The notes: generated by a model from the sequence alone, not told the origin. A DNA stretch of 64,000 nucleotides from Leucaena leucocephala (GCA_037074615.1 CM073534.1:8552861-8616860); one strand, 5' to 3'; shown: positions 33,562 to 46,700, numbered from the stretch's first letter. Numbers and translations are program-made.

Positions 33562-36500
33562 ATGGAGGGGAATTCCGGAGGAGGAGGAGGTGGCGGCGGC
33601 GGCGGCGGAGGAGGAGGTGGGAATGACGTGGAGCTGCTTTGCAAAACACTTCAGGTTGAGCACAAGCTCTTCTACTTCGATCTCAAGGAGAACTCTCGTG
33701 GTCGCTACCTTAAAATCTCCGAGAAGACTTCTGCTACTAGGTCCACCATCATCGTCCCCTTCTCTGGCATTTCCTGGTTTCTCGATCTCTTCAATTACTA
33801 TGTGAACTCCGACGAGCAAGACCTCTTCAGCAAGGAATTGCAGCTTGACACCAAGGTAATTGTCCTTTATCTGTTTCCCTGTCTTTAAAAATACAGCAAT
33901 TTTTGTTTCTTCATTTTGAATTAGTGAACCCCTTTTGTTTATTCAGGTGTTCTACTTCGACATTGGGGATAATAGGAGGGGCCGTTTCTTAAAGGTATTC
34001 CTTGGTTGGCTCTTTGTATTCATCTCTGTCATCTATTTTTAATGTTCATTCTCAATGGCTGAACCTGAAACCTAATTACATCAGCTGGAATGAATGTTGT
34101 AAGGTTCTGTTTGTATTTGATCTCACCCTCTTTCACCTAATTGCAACAGGTTATCAATACACTTATGACAGTCTTGTTCTCTTGGTTCTTTGTGAACAGC
34201 ATATAACAGTTGGGATTTATTAATTCTGGGAGAGTGAATGGAGATACATATGTTTTATCATTGATAAAGAAATACTTAATCCACTTTAAATGATGAAAGC
34301 AGGTTAGAACCAGAAAAAAAGATAATGTGGTAATGAAAATTTAAGGGATAGATTAGAGCATGTGGAGCTTTTAAAGGTTACAAAATTGAAAGTTTTGGGG
34401 AACAATAATATTTATGCAAATGTGTGATTTGGCCTGCCCAAGATTAAAATAGATAACCATTTTTTTTTTTTGTGTGTGTGGAAAGGGGGGGGGGTGCTAA
34501 TTGGTCATTCTTGGGTCTGTCCCTGAAAGTATCACGTTTAGTTATATGTTTTGTTTGTGGTGTACTTTTCAGTAAATAATTTGCATTCTTGACAAGGAGG
34601 GGGGGATAATGACGTGAAAATTTGAAACAACTAGTTTCAGACCTTTTTAAGATCATGTGGAGCCTGTGATTACATTTTTCCTTGTGCTGCATGTCTGAGG
34701 GGTGTTAAAAGAAAATTAGAGGGGTTTTAAAAGGGAATTAGAGATTGTGGGTAATGTGTGCAATGAAGTCAATGTTCAGGGTTTGCTAATTATCTTTGAG
34801 CTATGCCAGTAGAACTGTAGTCTACTTGTTTAATTGGCAACTCTAGTAGCGTTTGCTTCTTGTGGATTTATTTCACGCTGAACCGTGAAATCCACAATCC
34901 AACTTTGACCTCCTTTTGAGGACACCCTCATCCTTTAATTCATTTGGATTACTCTTCTCTTTTACTTGCACATTCATTCTGCCACCCCAAAAGTTCATAC
35001 ACTTGAAAACCTTCTGAAGATAGATACCCATAAAAAGCAATTTACACTTGCCTTCAGCATTTGTGAAAATGATAGCCTTTACTATCTTCACAATACTGTA
35101 ATTTGTGTTCTCATAATGGTAAGTAGGTAGTTACAATAATTAGTTATTTCTAACTTCTTATTCAGCTGACAATGACTACTTCAACCACTATTTCCATGTT
35201 AACTTCTTTCAACCATTTCCCTTCATGATGGTTCTTTCCTAGACTTATTATCTAGCATTTGGGAAGGTTTGTCAAAAGCTGTTTTTATCCATATATGACG
35301 AATATTTATCCTGTATTTGGGAAGGCTTTGTTGTTGATTAATTAGAAAAAGGTATTTGGTTTAAGGTTGTCAAAAGGTTTGAAAATAATTACAGAAGAAT
35401 CTAATTTCTCGTAGTAGGTAAAAGAATTCACGCATACATTAACATTGGTTGCGTCTTGACTAAGTTTTGTGGCTTAACCATCCTCTCTGGTGCTTCAATC
35501 TTTTCAGGTTTCTGAAATTTTGAAATTGACGGGTCATTTTGAAATTTCAATCTCTTCAGTTTTAAGTCCTCCATTCTCAGATATTTCTGCTGATCACTCC
35601 ATTTGTGAAACCAATCCTTTGAATTTCTCTTCTTGCTTCAAGTTTTATAATTCTTCCATGGGATCCATGTGACCAAAACGTTTACCCAGCCTTCTGAAAA
35701 CTTTTCTTAGCCTAACTCTATTTTTCTTCTTGTTTTAATAACTTGAAGCAGTTTCAAGCATCTGTTATATCTCACGCATACTCAAACAATCTTTCAGAAG
35801 GCATCAAATTATATACATAAGTACATGCGGTAAAGTAGTCACATGGGATAGAATTTTGATACTGAAGGGAGAAAGTACTTCATTCAATGTGTTCCTGTTA
35901 TTTATAACATTAAAAATAGTTGAGTTTGACAATGTAACTAACTCCTAGAGATAAACTAGAACAATAAGATGAATAAGAAACTAAACCGAGAAGATTATCT
36001 AAAGAAATATTCTAACCTTATACCAAGGATGCCTACATCAAAAGGGGTTCGTTTTTGCTGCAGGTCAAAGATTTCATAGTAGTCATTGCCATTGGTTTGA
36101 GTAAATCTTTTTTCAACTAATCAAGATTTGATAATGTCAATTATACCATCTACCTTGTTTCACAGTACTAGCATGATGAACCAAGAAGTCTCCAGGCATG
36201 TGCACACTATTATCTGTTGCAAAGTGCATAACTCCCAATTTTCATTTCCTTTTAAGTCTTTCGTTTCTCCATGGCATCCTTCCATTTTGGATTACTGAGA
36301 CCCTCTCTCTGATAAGAAGTGATGGATATGAAAGACACTGATGAGGCAATGGCTGTATAGGAAGGAAATTGCATGTCATATGATTCAAACTCAAATTAGA
36401 GGTTCTACACTGAAGTTCTAGCGATTTCTTGAAATCAATTAACAAAGTGGCATCTGTTTGTTGAGACTAGTTTTTGTACAACCACATCTCTTTGATTAGA

Positions 36501-39500
36501 GATTATATATAGCTGGATTATGAACAACTGCTAGTATGAGGAATACCATGATAACTAGATAAGACTGAATATCTGTGTTATAGCTGTAGTATATACAACT
36601 GCTTATATGAGGAATACAATTGGAAATTGCTCTCATCTTTGAACGACTAACAGGCTAGAGTTATTGCTCTCTTCTTCTAATGGGACTCATAACTAGTCAG
36701 TAGTTCTGATTCCCTGTATACTAGCTAGTTCTTTTAGCTTTCAAAACTTATGTTGCTCAGATGTGCCCAAGTTCCAACTTTTTTTTGAGTGAAATAATAT
36801 TTCATAGCAGATGACTAGGATGTAGGTCTTTACTCTTAATTTAAACTTTGAATTCTTGGGAAAATCATGGTGATTGAATAGCTTATGATTTTGGCCTTGA
36901 ACAGAAATGTATTCGTTCCCAATTACTGCACTTACTTCCTGCAAAATTATTTGTAGGAAGGACAATGTATAATTCATTTTCACAAAATTGTCAATGACAA
37001 GGGAGACGTAGAACCCGTTTTGTGCAAATTTGATTTGTGCCATATTGTTATTAGTATTTCCTTTGTTGGTAATGATAAAATAAGAGGGCCAGTAGGTGTG
37101 GCGTCTATTGGGGAGAAAATGGTAGGAAATTGTTTAAGATGGTTTGGTTATGTGCAAAGTGTGTTTGGAAACCCTAAAATATCAATTAAAAAAGTGTTCT
37201 CACACAGTCCTAGGAAAACTAATCTCACATAATTACTTCATATAGCGCAAAATCACTTAAAATAAACTAATCCAAACACACAAAGAACGCTAGTAGAGGT
37301 GCCATTAAGGAGTTGTGAGCAGATAGTCTTTATCCTTGTGAAAAGAGGTAGCGGGAGACCAAAAAGAATACTTAAAGAAGTTATTAAACGAGATCTCTCA
37401 ATTCATTGCTCATCGGAAAAGTTGGTTTTAGACACAATGTCATTGTGCGATCCTTGTAGCTAACCGCACTTAGTAGGATAAGGCATTTGTTGTTGTTGTT
37501 ATATATTGCTGTTCTTTATTTATCTCTGCGTTTTGTTCAGGCCAGGCCATTCTTCTTGTTTAAGGCCATATATGTATTCCTGGGGTTCACATTCCCAATC
37601 TTTGTTCCAAACACCTTGAGCATCTGCTCTGAAGATTTCAGGAGCAACTGATCTGCTAGGTGTGTTGATAACTTGTATAAAAATTGTTGAATGGGGAGAA
37701 CTTGGATTCATTTTGGTACACAAACACCATTGTATGGCTCCACAATTTAGTTGCCTAAATCATCCCCTAAAAAGTGCCAAAATAAATTATATTGAATGCT
37801 CTTATGATGGGGTTACGCATCTAAGATTCCTCTTTGGGATGCATAATTGAAACTAATGACGAGCCATTTCTAGGTCACAATATTTAGTTGCAAATGCAAA
37901 ACTTGACCATTCTGAACTTACAATTTACCGGTGCAATAAAGGAAGATGTTGAACTGGAGAAGAAACTATCATTATATGCACTGCAGTGGGGGATGACAGA
38001 ATTGCGAGTAATGGGAAGTGTTTGGCTTGGCGAGCAAAAGAGAATTTAGGTGCCCCAAACCTCCAAGTGGAATCAGAAGAGGATGGTGTGGGATTTGTGA
38101 AGAAACAAGCATTATATGTGGTGAAGGACGGAAAGTGTGGGGCTGGGTGGGCAGAAGATGGAGTGATTTCAGGGGAATTAGGAGAGATGGGACAAATCAA
38201 TTGGGTATCTGGAGTTTTTAACCTCTATGTAACTTGCACTTGCTCTCAGCATTTGAAGTTTAACTGAATGAGAGCACTTGGTTTTTTAGTTAATTGATGA
38301 AACCTCGTTGAGACAGAATGTCAATTTTGAAGTACAGGATAACATAGAGACTTATTTTAGATGAGATTAACTCGAACTGATTCTTCAGAACTTGTGTGCG
38401 AAAGATTATTTTTAACACCATTCTTTCCTGGAATACTGTTACTTTAATTATAAAAAAATTGTGTACTTTGAAATTTGTCTGTCATCTAAACCACACTGTC
38501 TTTTCATTAATTTTCACATTCTATTTTGTGGAGTAAATTACCTGTATGTTATTTTGTTACAAGATTATGATTCTAGATAGTATTTTGCACAGGTGTCTGA
38601 AGCTTCTGTCAGTAGAAATCGTAGTACTATCATTGTTCCTGCTGGAAGTTCCAGAGATGAAGGGTGGGCCGCATTCAGGAACATTTTGGTAGAGATCAAT
38701 GAAGCTTCTAGGCTTTTCATTCTTCCTAACCAGGTTGGCTTCTTTTGTATTTTGACAGCTTCTGCTGTGCCTCCGAGATTTTCTAAGATCTCTTAATCTG
38801 TTTTATCTCTGACTGTTCGGGAGCTGTAACAGCAAAGTTCTGAGTCTTCAGAACGTCTTGTTGGGCTTTCAGATGATGTTGGTGCAGGATTCATATCTGG
38901 TCAGAGTAGTCAACCTCCCACATCTTCGGAGCTGAATGTGGATAGGTCTGTTGATTTGCCAGCTCAGGATGAAATAGGGAATTTGGGGGTCTCAAAAGTT
39001 ATCAGGGCCGATCAAAAAAAATTCTTCTTTGATCTTGGGAGCAATAACAGGGGTCATTTCTTAAGAATATCTGAGGTGGATACTGTTATCTTTCCTTTCT
39101 GTTTCTTATCATTTACCATATATCATAAGGTTAAGGTCCAATCTTGCCCCAAAAGTTTGTGTAAGAGCTGTGGGCATCCAGAAATTTTTCTTAGATCAAT
39201 ATTGTCCAACAGTGTTATAAAAGAAGTAATGTCACCTCTAGTCGTCGTAAATATTAGTTTTTTAATAGTCAAGGTTAGTTTTTTAACGATAGGGGCGATT
39301 TTGCTCCTGATTTAACGTTTCTATGATATTGATCTATGAAAAACTCTCAGATATCTACAGCTCTTACATGAAAACTTTCAGGACAAAATTGAACTTTAAT
39401 CCTATATTATATTTGTGTCAAACTGGTATATATTCATATTATCAAATTGCAGGTTGCAGGTTCTGATCGTTCATCCATAATTCTGCCTCTGTCAGGACTC

Positions 39501-39605
39501 AAACAGTTTCATGAGATTGTTGGTCACTTCGTGGAAATCACTAAAGATCGAATCGATGGAATGAAAGGCGCTACTGTCCGTACAATCGATCCCCCTCAAA
39601 GATGA
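33562..39605 (+). CDS. PURA1: Transcriptional activator protein Pur-alpha 1 (five exons)
   Basis: Exons: 33562-33855, 33947-33994, 38593-38733, 38833-39075 and 39453-39605. All four introns are GT-AG and in phase 0. The deduced protein has 292 residues, close to the length known for plant Pur-alpha. It starts MEGNS, followed by 15 glycines (residues 6-20), then three PUR repeats: about 22-97 (NDVELLCKTLQVEHKLFYFD), 98-157 (VFYFDIGDNRRGRFLKVSE, then RSTIIVPAGSSRDEGWAAFR) and about 215-288 (FFFDLGSNNRGHFLRISE, then RSSIILPLSGLKQFHE). Plant Pur-alpha binds purine-rich single-stranded DNA, including telo-box-like promoter elements of cell-cycle and ribosomal genes, and acts in the nucleus, probably as a dimer. 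Intron 2 is unusually long (4.6 kb) and holds transposon debris. The ATG chosen opens the Gly-rich leader typical of the family; an alternative frame through the same GGN repeats is not coding. A truncated duplicate lies at 4867-5884. Confidence 0.95.
37060..37497 (+). mobile_element. LINE (L1/RTE-like) 3' end fragment in the Pur-alpha intron
   Basis: Conceptual translation gives VGVASIGEKMVGNCLRWFGY, and after the nested insertion RGSGRPKRILKEVIKRDLSI, followed by a stop and a TTGTTGTTGTTGT tail (37485-37498). This C-terminal segment and the TTG-repeat tail are typical of plant LINE elements. The 5' part, including reverse transcriptase, is missing, as is usual for 5'-truncated LINE insertions. 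It is in the same orientation as the host gene and is spliced out with intron 2. Confidence 0.82.
37160..37280. mobile_element. Small TIR element (121 bp) nested in the LINE fragment, TSD CAAAG
   Basis: Ends TGTGTTTGGA and TCCAAACACA are exact 10-bp inverted repeats, and CAAAG occurs on both sides (37155-37159 and 37281-37285). Removing it restores the continuity of the LINE reading (WFGYVQ region into the following segment). It is non-coding. A 5-bp duplication does not by itself decide the superfamily. Confidence 0.8.
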
Positions 39606-42030
39606 ATGGTAATTAAGGGGTGTTTAGTCATAATAAATAATGCAGTTTCGCCAAGGTTTCATTAGTTATATAGAAATGAGTGTTTTCCGTGCTTTTCCTT
39701 TTATCCTTTTTTTCTGTTCAATGTTTTCCTTCCTGCTGTTGCTTTTTCATGTCATTCTTCTTCCATTGATGATGATTTGGGAATAATCCAACCTCTGGTT
39801 GATTAGCAGAGAATTTGGAAATGCGTGGCATTGGGAATAAAGGAAGAAAATGGACAAAAACTTGTACTTAGCTAGACATATTGTTGCACCCATGTTGTGT
39901 TCTGTAATAAGGTGTGTTTGGTTGTTTTTGTCTACCCTACAAATGTTTTTTTGGATTTCAATTGTAAAATAATCTTATGTACAATAACTATCAAAATGAG
40001 ATTGCTGCAGCTGATGCATATTTTTTCTGTTATTTCCCTTCTATTCCCACGTTCAGGACTTTTAGTAATAAAATGAAACAAAATTGAAAACAAATAATGG
40101 AAACAAAATTATTTAAGACAATTTTTAATTGAATAACAATTAAAAATATAATCGTTTTTGCTATTTTACCCCTGCAAAATAGAAAATTTTCTTTCCTTTT
40201 ATTTTTGTTCCTTTCAATGTGTGCAAAATCCAAGGGTCTCATGTTTACTTATTAGATATTTTGATCGATTTTATAGGTTTCTATTATGAGTTTATGACAA
40301 AACATCAACTTTTCTCTTTATTTTATTTTAATTTTAAATATAAAATCTCAATTTATCTTATTTATAAAAATTATTATAATTTTTTAAACTATTCATATGG
40401 ATTGCCTATATTAAATAGATTTTTATTAAAGAATAGATTCAATATATATGATTATATAGGATATTTTAAAAAATTAGTATATTTTTTTATAGATAATTAA
40501 CTTATAAATTAATAATGAGAGTTGTCACATATGGTAAGGAATATATTTGTATCTTATAAGGATATGAGTTCGATTTCTATTACTGTTGTAAAAATTCTTT
40601 TGATAAGTGATCTCATAAATCTTTTATAAGTGTTCTCTGAGTTTTAAGGTTGTGTTTTGGTCTTAGTGGTAAATTGATATTAAATTTATTTATTAAAAAA
40701 AAAGTTAATTTAATCAATTTTTTTAATCACGGCAATTTATTTATATACTTCTTACGCACCTGTGAACTTCAGAAGGAGCTTGTGAGATGCACAAAGTATA
40801 AAAGTTAAAAGTTAGGGCAAAATGAGTGCCAAAAAAAAGGACAACAAAAAAGTCAAGGCGACCCTAGTTTGCCTCGAATTAGATTGGTCTGACAAAGTGG
40901 CCACAAAGTAGATATTGGTATGGTAAAGACTAAATTGTTTAAATTATTTAGCTTTAATCAATCTTATAAAAAAGTTGAAGGTGGTCCCCATTATGTTATG
41001 TTTCGTATGCGGGAGTTTTTTTCAAGGAAATGGGAATGAGAATGGAAAATGAGCCTTTTATGAAACTAATTATATGTTTGGCATAGATTAAAAAATGTAA
41101 AAAATGGGGAAAATACCTAACAAAATTAATGTTAAACAATATTTTATCAAAATATTATTATTTTCATTCATAGGATGATTTTTGCGAAAAAATCCCTTTT
41201 AAATTCAATTAAAATACTCAAATTCTAAATTGGTCCAATGAATTTAACAAATCCCAAAGCAGTTCATGGGATCAATTTGAGATTTGTGAACATTGTTTTT
41301 TACCACATTGCCCTCTCACCTTTTCTTTTCTTTTTTTTTCTTCCGGCGGCTAGACCATCATTATCCACTCGCAATAACATATCAGTAATGAACAACAGTG
41401 CTTTAAATATTTACAATTTCATGTGACACTTTCACAACAATTAACTTACAAACTGTAATAAATACCTAGTGTAAGCGAATTACAACACATGATGATTAGT
41501 TGTTAATAATAAGCCATTAAATATTTACAAAAATAATGTTGTACTAAAATTTAGCTGTAACCTGATGCATGTACCCAGAACCAAACCTTTCAGCGCAATT
41601 TCCGCCTTCTCCTCCTTCGGATAAGTTGAGATTAAAGAAAATAGTTAAAAATAGCTTCTTTTCTTAAGTTATTCTAACATTATCACTACCTTCCAAAATT
41701 ACCAGTGATTAAATTCATTCGAAAATTCAACATAACAATTTCCAATAAAAAAAATAGTTATTCACTAATTATAGTAGTTCAAAACGGGTAAAAACATGTA
41801 ACATATTGTAACATGTTTTTGACCAAATTGAGTAAACACAAAATCCGAATAGCCAAATTTAGACTGAATTAATGCCCCCAAATGAAGTAATAATAATAAT
41901 AATAAATTTATTTTAAATAAAAAATGTGAAAAATAGTAGAGCATGAGAGAGAACGAAGGAGTAGCTCCACCACAAAAGCTTTGGCAAAAATTTAATGGTT
42001 GAAAGAAGTTGAAGCATAAGAAGAAGGATC
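39606..42030. other. Intergenic region between Pur-alpha and the SKU5-like gene
   Basis: It starts with the Pur-alpha 3' UTR (to about 39.9 kb) and then AT-rich DNA with no recognisable gene. Small frames at 40030-40242, 40219-40500 and 41238-41426 are unsupported. An (AAT)n microsatellite lies at about 41888-41906. Confidence 0.6.
39836..39841 (+). promoter_or_regulatory. Possible poly(A) signal of the Pur-alpha gene
   Basis: AATAAA 231 bases after the stop codon, in a T-rich 3' region. Plant polyadenylation signals are loose, so this is only a candidate. Confidence 0.35.
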
Positions 42031-42041
42031 ATCTTCTTCAT

Positions 42042-42048
42042 TATATAA
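42042..42048 (+). promoter_or_regulatory. TATA box of the SKU5-like gene
   Basis: TATATAA about 145 bases before the start codon. Purine- and AAC-rich sequence, including a short (AAC)n run at about 42076-42091, fills the presumed 5' UTR. Position and composition fit a plant core promoter. Confidence 0.55.
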
Positions 42049-42190
42049 CAACATTCAGAAAGATGGAAAGGGAAACAACAACAACAACAAAAGAGATGAT
42101 TCAATAATCATCAACTCATCAGAGAAAAAAATTAAAAAAAGAAAAAAAGAAAACCCATCAAAACACAGAAAACAACCTAAACAAAACAAC

Positions 42191-44513
42191 ATGGCTGCCG
42201 GAGGAACAAGATCGATTCAGCTGGTTTTTCTTCTAATCAGCTTCTTCTTCGCTTCTTCTGTAATTCTCGTCCATGGCGAAGATCCCTATCTCTTCTTCGA
42301 TTGGAAAGTCACTTATGGAACACTTTCTCCTTTAGGACATCCTCAACAAGTCATCCTCATCAATGGTCTCTTCCCAGGACCAGTCCTAAACACAACCACC
42401 AACAACAACGTCGTCCTCAACGTCTTCAACCACCTCGATGAACCTCTTCTCTTAACCTGGAACGGCATTCAGCAGCGACGAAACTCTTGGGCCGACGGAA
42501 CTCAGGGGACTCAATGCCCTATCCCGCCGGGAACAAACTACACTTACCACTTTCAGATGAAAGATCAGATCGGAAGTTATTACTATTACCCGACTTTAGG
42601 GTTACAGAGAGCAGCCGGTGGTTTTGGTGGCATCACCATTAACAGCAGGTCAGTGATTCCTGTACCGTACGAACAGCCGGAAGATGAGTTCACTGTTCAG
42701 ATCTTTGATTGGTATACCCAGAACCATAAGGATCTGCAGAAGATACTAGATAGTGGGAAAGGACTTGACAAACCAAATGGTGTTTTGATTAATGGCAAAA
42801 CAGCGAAAGGTAACGGAAAAGACAAGCCAATGTTCATGATGAAACCTGGGAAGACTTATAAATACAGAATCTGCAACGTTGGTATGAGGGAGACACTCAA
42901 TTTTAGGATTCAAGATCATCGCATGAAGCTCGTCGAGCTCGAAGGATCTCACCCGATTCAAAACTTTTACGATTCACTTGACGTTCATGTCGGCCAATGT
43001 TACGCCGTTCTTGTCACCGCCGATAAGGAACCGCGAGATTATGTCATGTTAGCTTCCGCCCGAAACATCCACACAAACCCTCATCTTACCAGTAAGGACA
43101 CCACCGCTCTCACTGGCAAGGCCATCATTCGTTACGTCGGCGGTCATGGCGGACCTTCGCCGAAGCTTCCACCTGCTCCGGAAGGGATGCAATGGGCGAT
43201 TGATCAGTTCAAGTCGTTCAGATGGAACTTGAGCGCGAACGCGGCGAGGCCGAACATTCAAGGATCGTTTAAATACGGTCAGATTCCGATACAAAGGACG
43301 ATCAAGTTGGTGAACACGGTGGCGAAGGTGGGGAAGAAGCTTCGATATGCCATTAATGGAGTTTCACACGTTGATCCTGAAACACCTTTGAAGTTGGCTG
43401 AGTACTTTGGAGTTCCACAGAAGGTGTTCAAGTATAACATAATTGGGGATAACCCACCGGCGAAGATAGGGAAGATCATAGAGGCACCAAATGTCATCAA
43501 CATTACTTATCGTGAATTTGTTGAGATCGTGTTTGAGAACCATGAAGATACCATGCAATCATTTAACTTGGATGGTTTTGCCTTCTTCGCAGTCGGGTAC
43601 GTCCTTCCAGTTTTACTCTTCGGATGCTAAATACAGGAGTTACATTGCTAGATAATTTATAGGATGTGAACTTTAGGGTAACACTAACCTCTCTATTTTT
43701 GATGTAGACTTAGAGATCATAAGTTGAAATCCTCAAAATAATCTTTCAGTTTGTGAAATAAGATTGCTATTATGTGACATATAAATCGTAAGTTCAAATT
43801 CTCAAAATATACTCTTTGTTTGTGAGGTAAGATTGCTATGGTCTAAAGATCACAGGTTTTAAATTCTCGAAATAATTTCTCTATTTGTGAGATATGATTG
43901 TAAATATTTGTTCTTCCTCAAACCTCATCTAGTGAGACCCTTATGCATTGAAATGCCTCAGAATATTTCATAACTTTCGAAGTTAATAACAATTAATTCA
44001 ATATTTTGCAAATTTGGTAAGAATATTAATAAATATTTAATTGGGATGGGAAACTTGATCTTAGAAACTTAGCTATTGATACCTCATTTACATCTTATAC
44101 TACTCAATATAGATGACTTAATATCTTATACTACTAAATCTCCATCAAATATGATACATATTATAGTCGAATAATTCAAATTATATTACTGTTAATGTTG
44201 TGAATAAAAATGTATGTACAGAACGGAGCCAGGAGTGTGGACACCAGAGAAGAGGAAGAGCTACAACCTGGCTGATGCAGTGAGCAGACACACAATTCCA
44301 GTGTTCCCTAACCATTGGACAGCAATACTCTTAACATTTGACAACGTTGGAATGTGGAACTTAAGGTCAGAAATGGCGGATCATCGCTACTTAGGTCTCC
44401 AACTTTACATCAGTATTCTCTCTGGTTCTGAGCAATTCAGAGACGAATATAGCCTCCCTCAATGGCAGCTTCTTTGTGGCATCGTCAAGAACTTGCCCAG
44501 ACCAAAAGCCTAA
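42191..44513 (+). CDS. SKU5-similar (BP10-like) multicopper-oxidase-like secreted protein
   Basis: Two exons, 42191-43596 and 44222-44513. The intron (625 bp) splits a Gly codon, GG then A, giving the join AVG/TEPGVWTPEKRKSYNL. The deduced protein has 565 residues. Residues 1-29 form a signal peptide (ending VILVHG before EDPYLFFDW). Then come three cupredoxin-like domains: about 34-147 (GTLSPLGHPQQVILING, TWNGIQQRRNSWADGTQGTQ), 160-305 (VGQCYAVLVTADKEPRDYVM) and about 370-545 (DAVSRHTIPVFPNHWTAILL, TFDNVGMWNLRSE). The usual His ligands of laccases and ascorbate oxidases are replaced (for example WNGIQQRR), as in the SKU5-similar family, so oxidase activity is doubtful. There is no C-terminal hydrophobic GPI signal (it ends LPRPKA), as in the BP10/pollen-type branch. 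The likely place of action is the cell wall or apoplast in growing cells, often pollen. Without splicing, the first exon would read through to a stop at 43628-43630. Confidence 0.95.
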
Positions 44514-46700
44514 ATCATCATCATCATCATCCTTATCGTCGTCGCCGTCATCACCAAAACCCTAGATCATCTTCTTCATTATCATCATCACCACCAAAAC
44601 CCTAGATCTTGATGAGCTCCATTCAACAACAGCAGCTCAGCTCTCGAGGTTGTGGAAGCTACACTGAACATGATCATCAGTGCAACTCATACATGTAGTA
44701 GTTTATATTTATATATATTGATTGATGCTATCTCTATCATATAAAATAATGATTAGTTATATGTGGATTTATCATCCTTGAACATGAGAGAATCTAGTAG
44801 TTGATCCGTGTTTCTTTTTTTTTTTTTATTTTTTTCCATTTTAATTACAAAAACTTGAATCATCGAGATGTATCTAGATTTATGGATCAGATACATTGAG
44901 TTGAATAGAGAGTGATTTTTTAAGTATGTAGAGAGTGTGATTGAGTTGAATGATCTGGCCTTAAACGGTCAAGTGTAGCCTCAAATTAAATGCAATATAT
45001 AATACTAACTCTATCTAAAATGGTATAGTTTGGCTTCTTTCTTTATTTAATTGTAATATCATGATAAAGCATACGTTTAGTCATTTAAATTTGTCTCAAA
45101 TTTTACTTTAATCTATCTTCTAAGTTTTTAAAATATATTTTTAGTAACATATATCTTAACAACGTTAGTCTCACTTAATATAATTGATTTAACAAATTTA
45201 AGTGATAACTGTATAATCAAACATTGATAAAGTATATTTTAATTTTAATTTTTTTAATATAATATATCAATGAAAGGAGGGAGGAGAGACTCAACAAATT
45301 CTCAATGTTGAATTCATGAGCAAAGGCATAGAAAACAAATGGGCTAATAAAGAGTAATGCAATTAACAACCACTTTTTCAGATCTCAAACATAAAATAAA
45401 TGAATTCTTTGTAAGATTTACTACTTTTATAATAAAATTTACTATAAAATTAATGCAATTGACAACCATTTTTTTCAAAAATAAAACATATTAAAATAAA
45501 TGAATAATTTGGTAATTTACTACTCTTATAACACAATTTATTATACTTCATTAGCTTTCTTTACTATATCAGTAATAAATTGCTAACAACTGTTTTTAAA
45601 TCTAAAACTTGTTAAAATAAATTGCTATTATGATAAATATATAATGAAGTATGATAAAATTATGGTATAAAAGTAGTAAATTACCATAAGGATATATTTA
45701 TTTTAACATGTTTGAGTTCTAAAAAAAAAAGGTTGTAAGTTGCAGTACTCTAGTAAATATCTAAACAGGTGCAGTGAATTTCATTATAAAAGTAGTAAAT
45801 CAACATATAATTTATTTTAACAAGTTTAAATTCTAGAAAAAATAGTATTATTCTTGTAGTAAATATCTAATAAGGTTTAGTAAATTTCATTACAAAAGAA
45901 GTAAATCTTCTAAAAGATTTATTTTAACAAGTTTGAGTTTTGAAAAAAGTAGCTGTTAATTGCATTATTTTTGTAGTAAATATCTAATAAGGCTTACTAA
46001 GTTTTGTTTTGTCAATTACATTATTCTTGTGGTAAATATCTATGAATTATTGTAAATTTTGTTATAAAAGTAATAAATCTCCTAAAGGATTAATTTAATT
46101 TAATATATTTGATATCTAGAAAAAGTTGTTGTCAATTGTATTCTATTGTTATAAATATCTAATAAAATATAGTAAATTGTATTACGAAAGTAGTAAATCA
46201 CATGTAGTTAAAGTAAAGGGAAAAATTGTAAAAGTATCCAAAATTTTAAAATCTCTATTTAGCATGATTATGAATTTAGGATTTTGAAAACTGGTGTGAT
46301 CATTTTGGAATTTAGAAATTTAAAAGGTATTTTTAAGGGATCTTCCCAATTTTCTATAACAATGCAAAATATCCAAAATATCTAAAAATCCTAATAGATT
46401 ATTATTCCATATACTTCTGATATTTGAATTAATAATAAATGTATTGATTTAAATCTCTCTCATTAGTTAATTAACTAAAAAAAATTAAATAAGGAATGAA
46501 TTTTATCATGGCACCATTATATATTTAAATATTTAATTAATTAGATGCAGAATATTTAAAAGAAACAACTAATTCGTTATAGTTCACATTATCTTTAATC
46601 TGTCTTTGTTAATTAGGAGTGATTATCTACCTAGTTCTCATAAAATACAAAATACGTCTCAGTTTTTTTTAATAAATAAAATCTATGCATTATCAAAACA
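44514..46700. other. 3' UTR of the SKU5-like gene, then gene-free AT-rich DNA
   Basis: Directly after the stop there is a (TCA)n-rich tract (44514-44600) with CACCAAAACCCTAGATC repeated. From 45.2 to 46.2 kb a loose, diverged repeat recurs: roughly 100-bp units containing AAAGTAGTAAAT, TTTGTAGTAAATATCTAATA and TTTATTTTAACAAGTTTGAG. No gene is seen. Confidence 0.6.
45360..46205. repeat. Diverged repeat array with TAGTAAATATCTAATA motif
   Basis: At least five imperfect units, near 45420, 45640, 45780, 45890 and 46030, share TTTATTTTAACANGTTTGAG and GTAGTAAATATCTAATAAGG-like sequence, some in inverted orientation. The units are AT-rich and of irregular length. No function is evident. Confidence 0.55.

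Larger units (their letters stand above)
29078..36725 (+). repeat. Right copy of the direct segmental duplication
   Basis: This is the same block as 1-8275, in the same orientation about 29 kb away. It contains the promoter, exon 1, exon 2 and most of intron 2 of the intact Pur-alpha gene. It also has its own insertion (29761-30575). Beyond about 36725 the two copies diverge: the right copy continues into intron 2 and exons 3-5, while the left copy runs into repeat block A. Confidence 0.93.
36726..38592 (+). other. Distal part of Pur-alpha intron 2
   Basis: Beyond the duplication border at about 36725 the intron continues with sequence found once in the window. It contains a LINE 3' fragment (37060-37497) with a nested small element, and about 1.1 kb of unassigned sequence, including an open frame at 37986-38267 that I do not recognise. 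Confidence 0.75.

Noticed and set aside
35508..35672. Acceptor-like TTTTCAG followed by GTTTCTGAA, resembling the start of Pur-alpha exon 3
   Set aside because: The following codons do not continue the PUR repeat. True exon 3 begins at 38593 with VSEASVSRNRSTIIVP, so this is at most a cryptic site.
37986..38267. 93-codon frame in Pur-alpha intron 2 with fairly protein-like composition
   Set aside because: No recognisable domain, located in an intron, and overlapping frames on both strands; probably a decayed repeat or chance.
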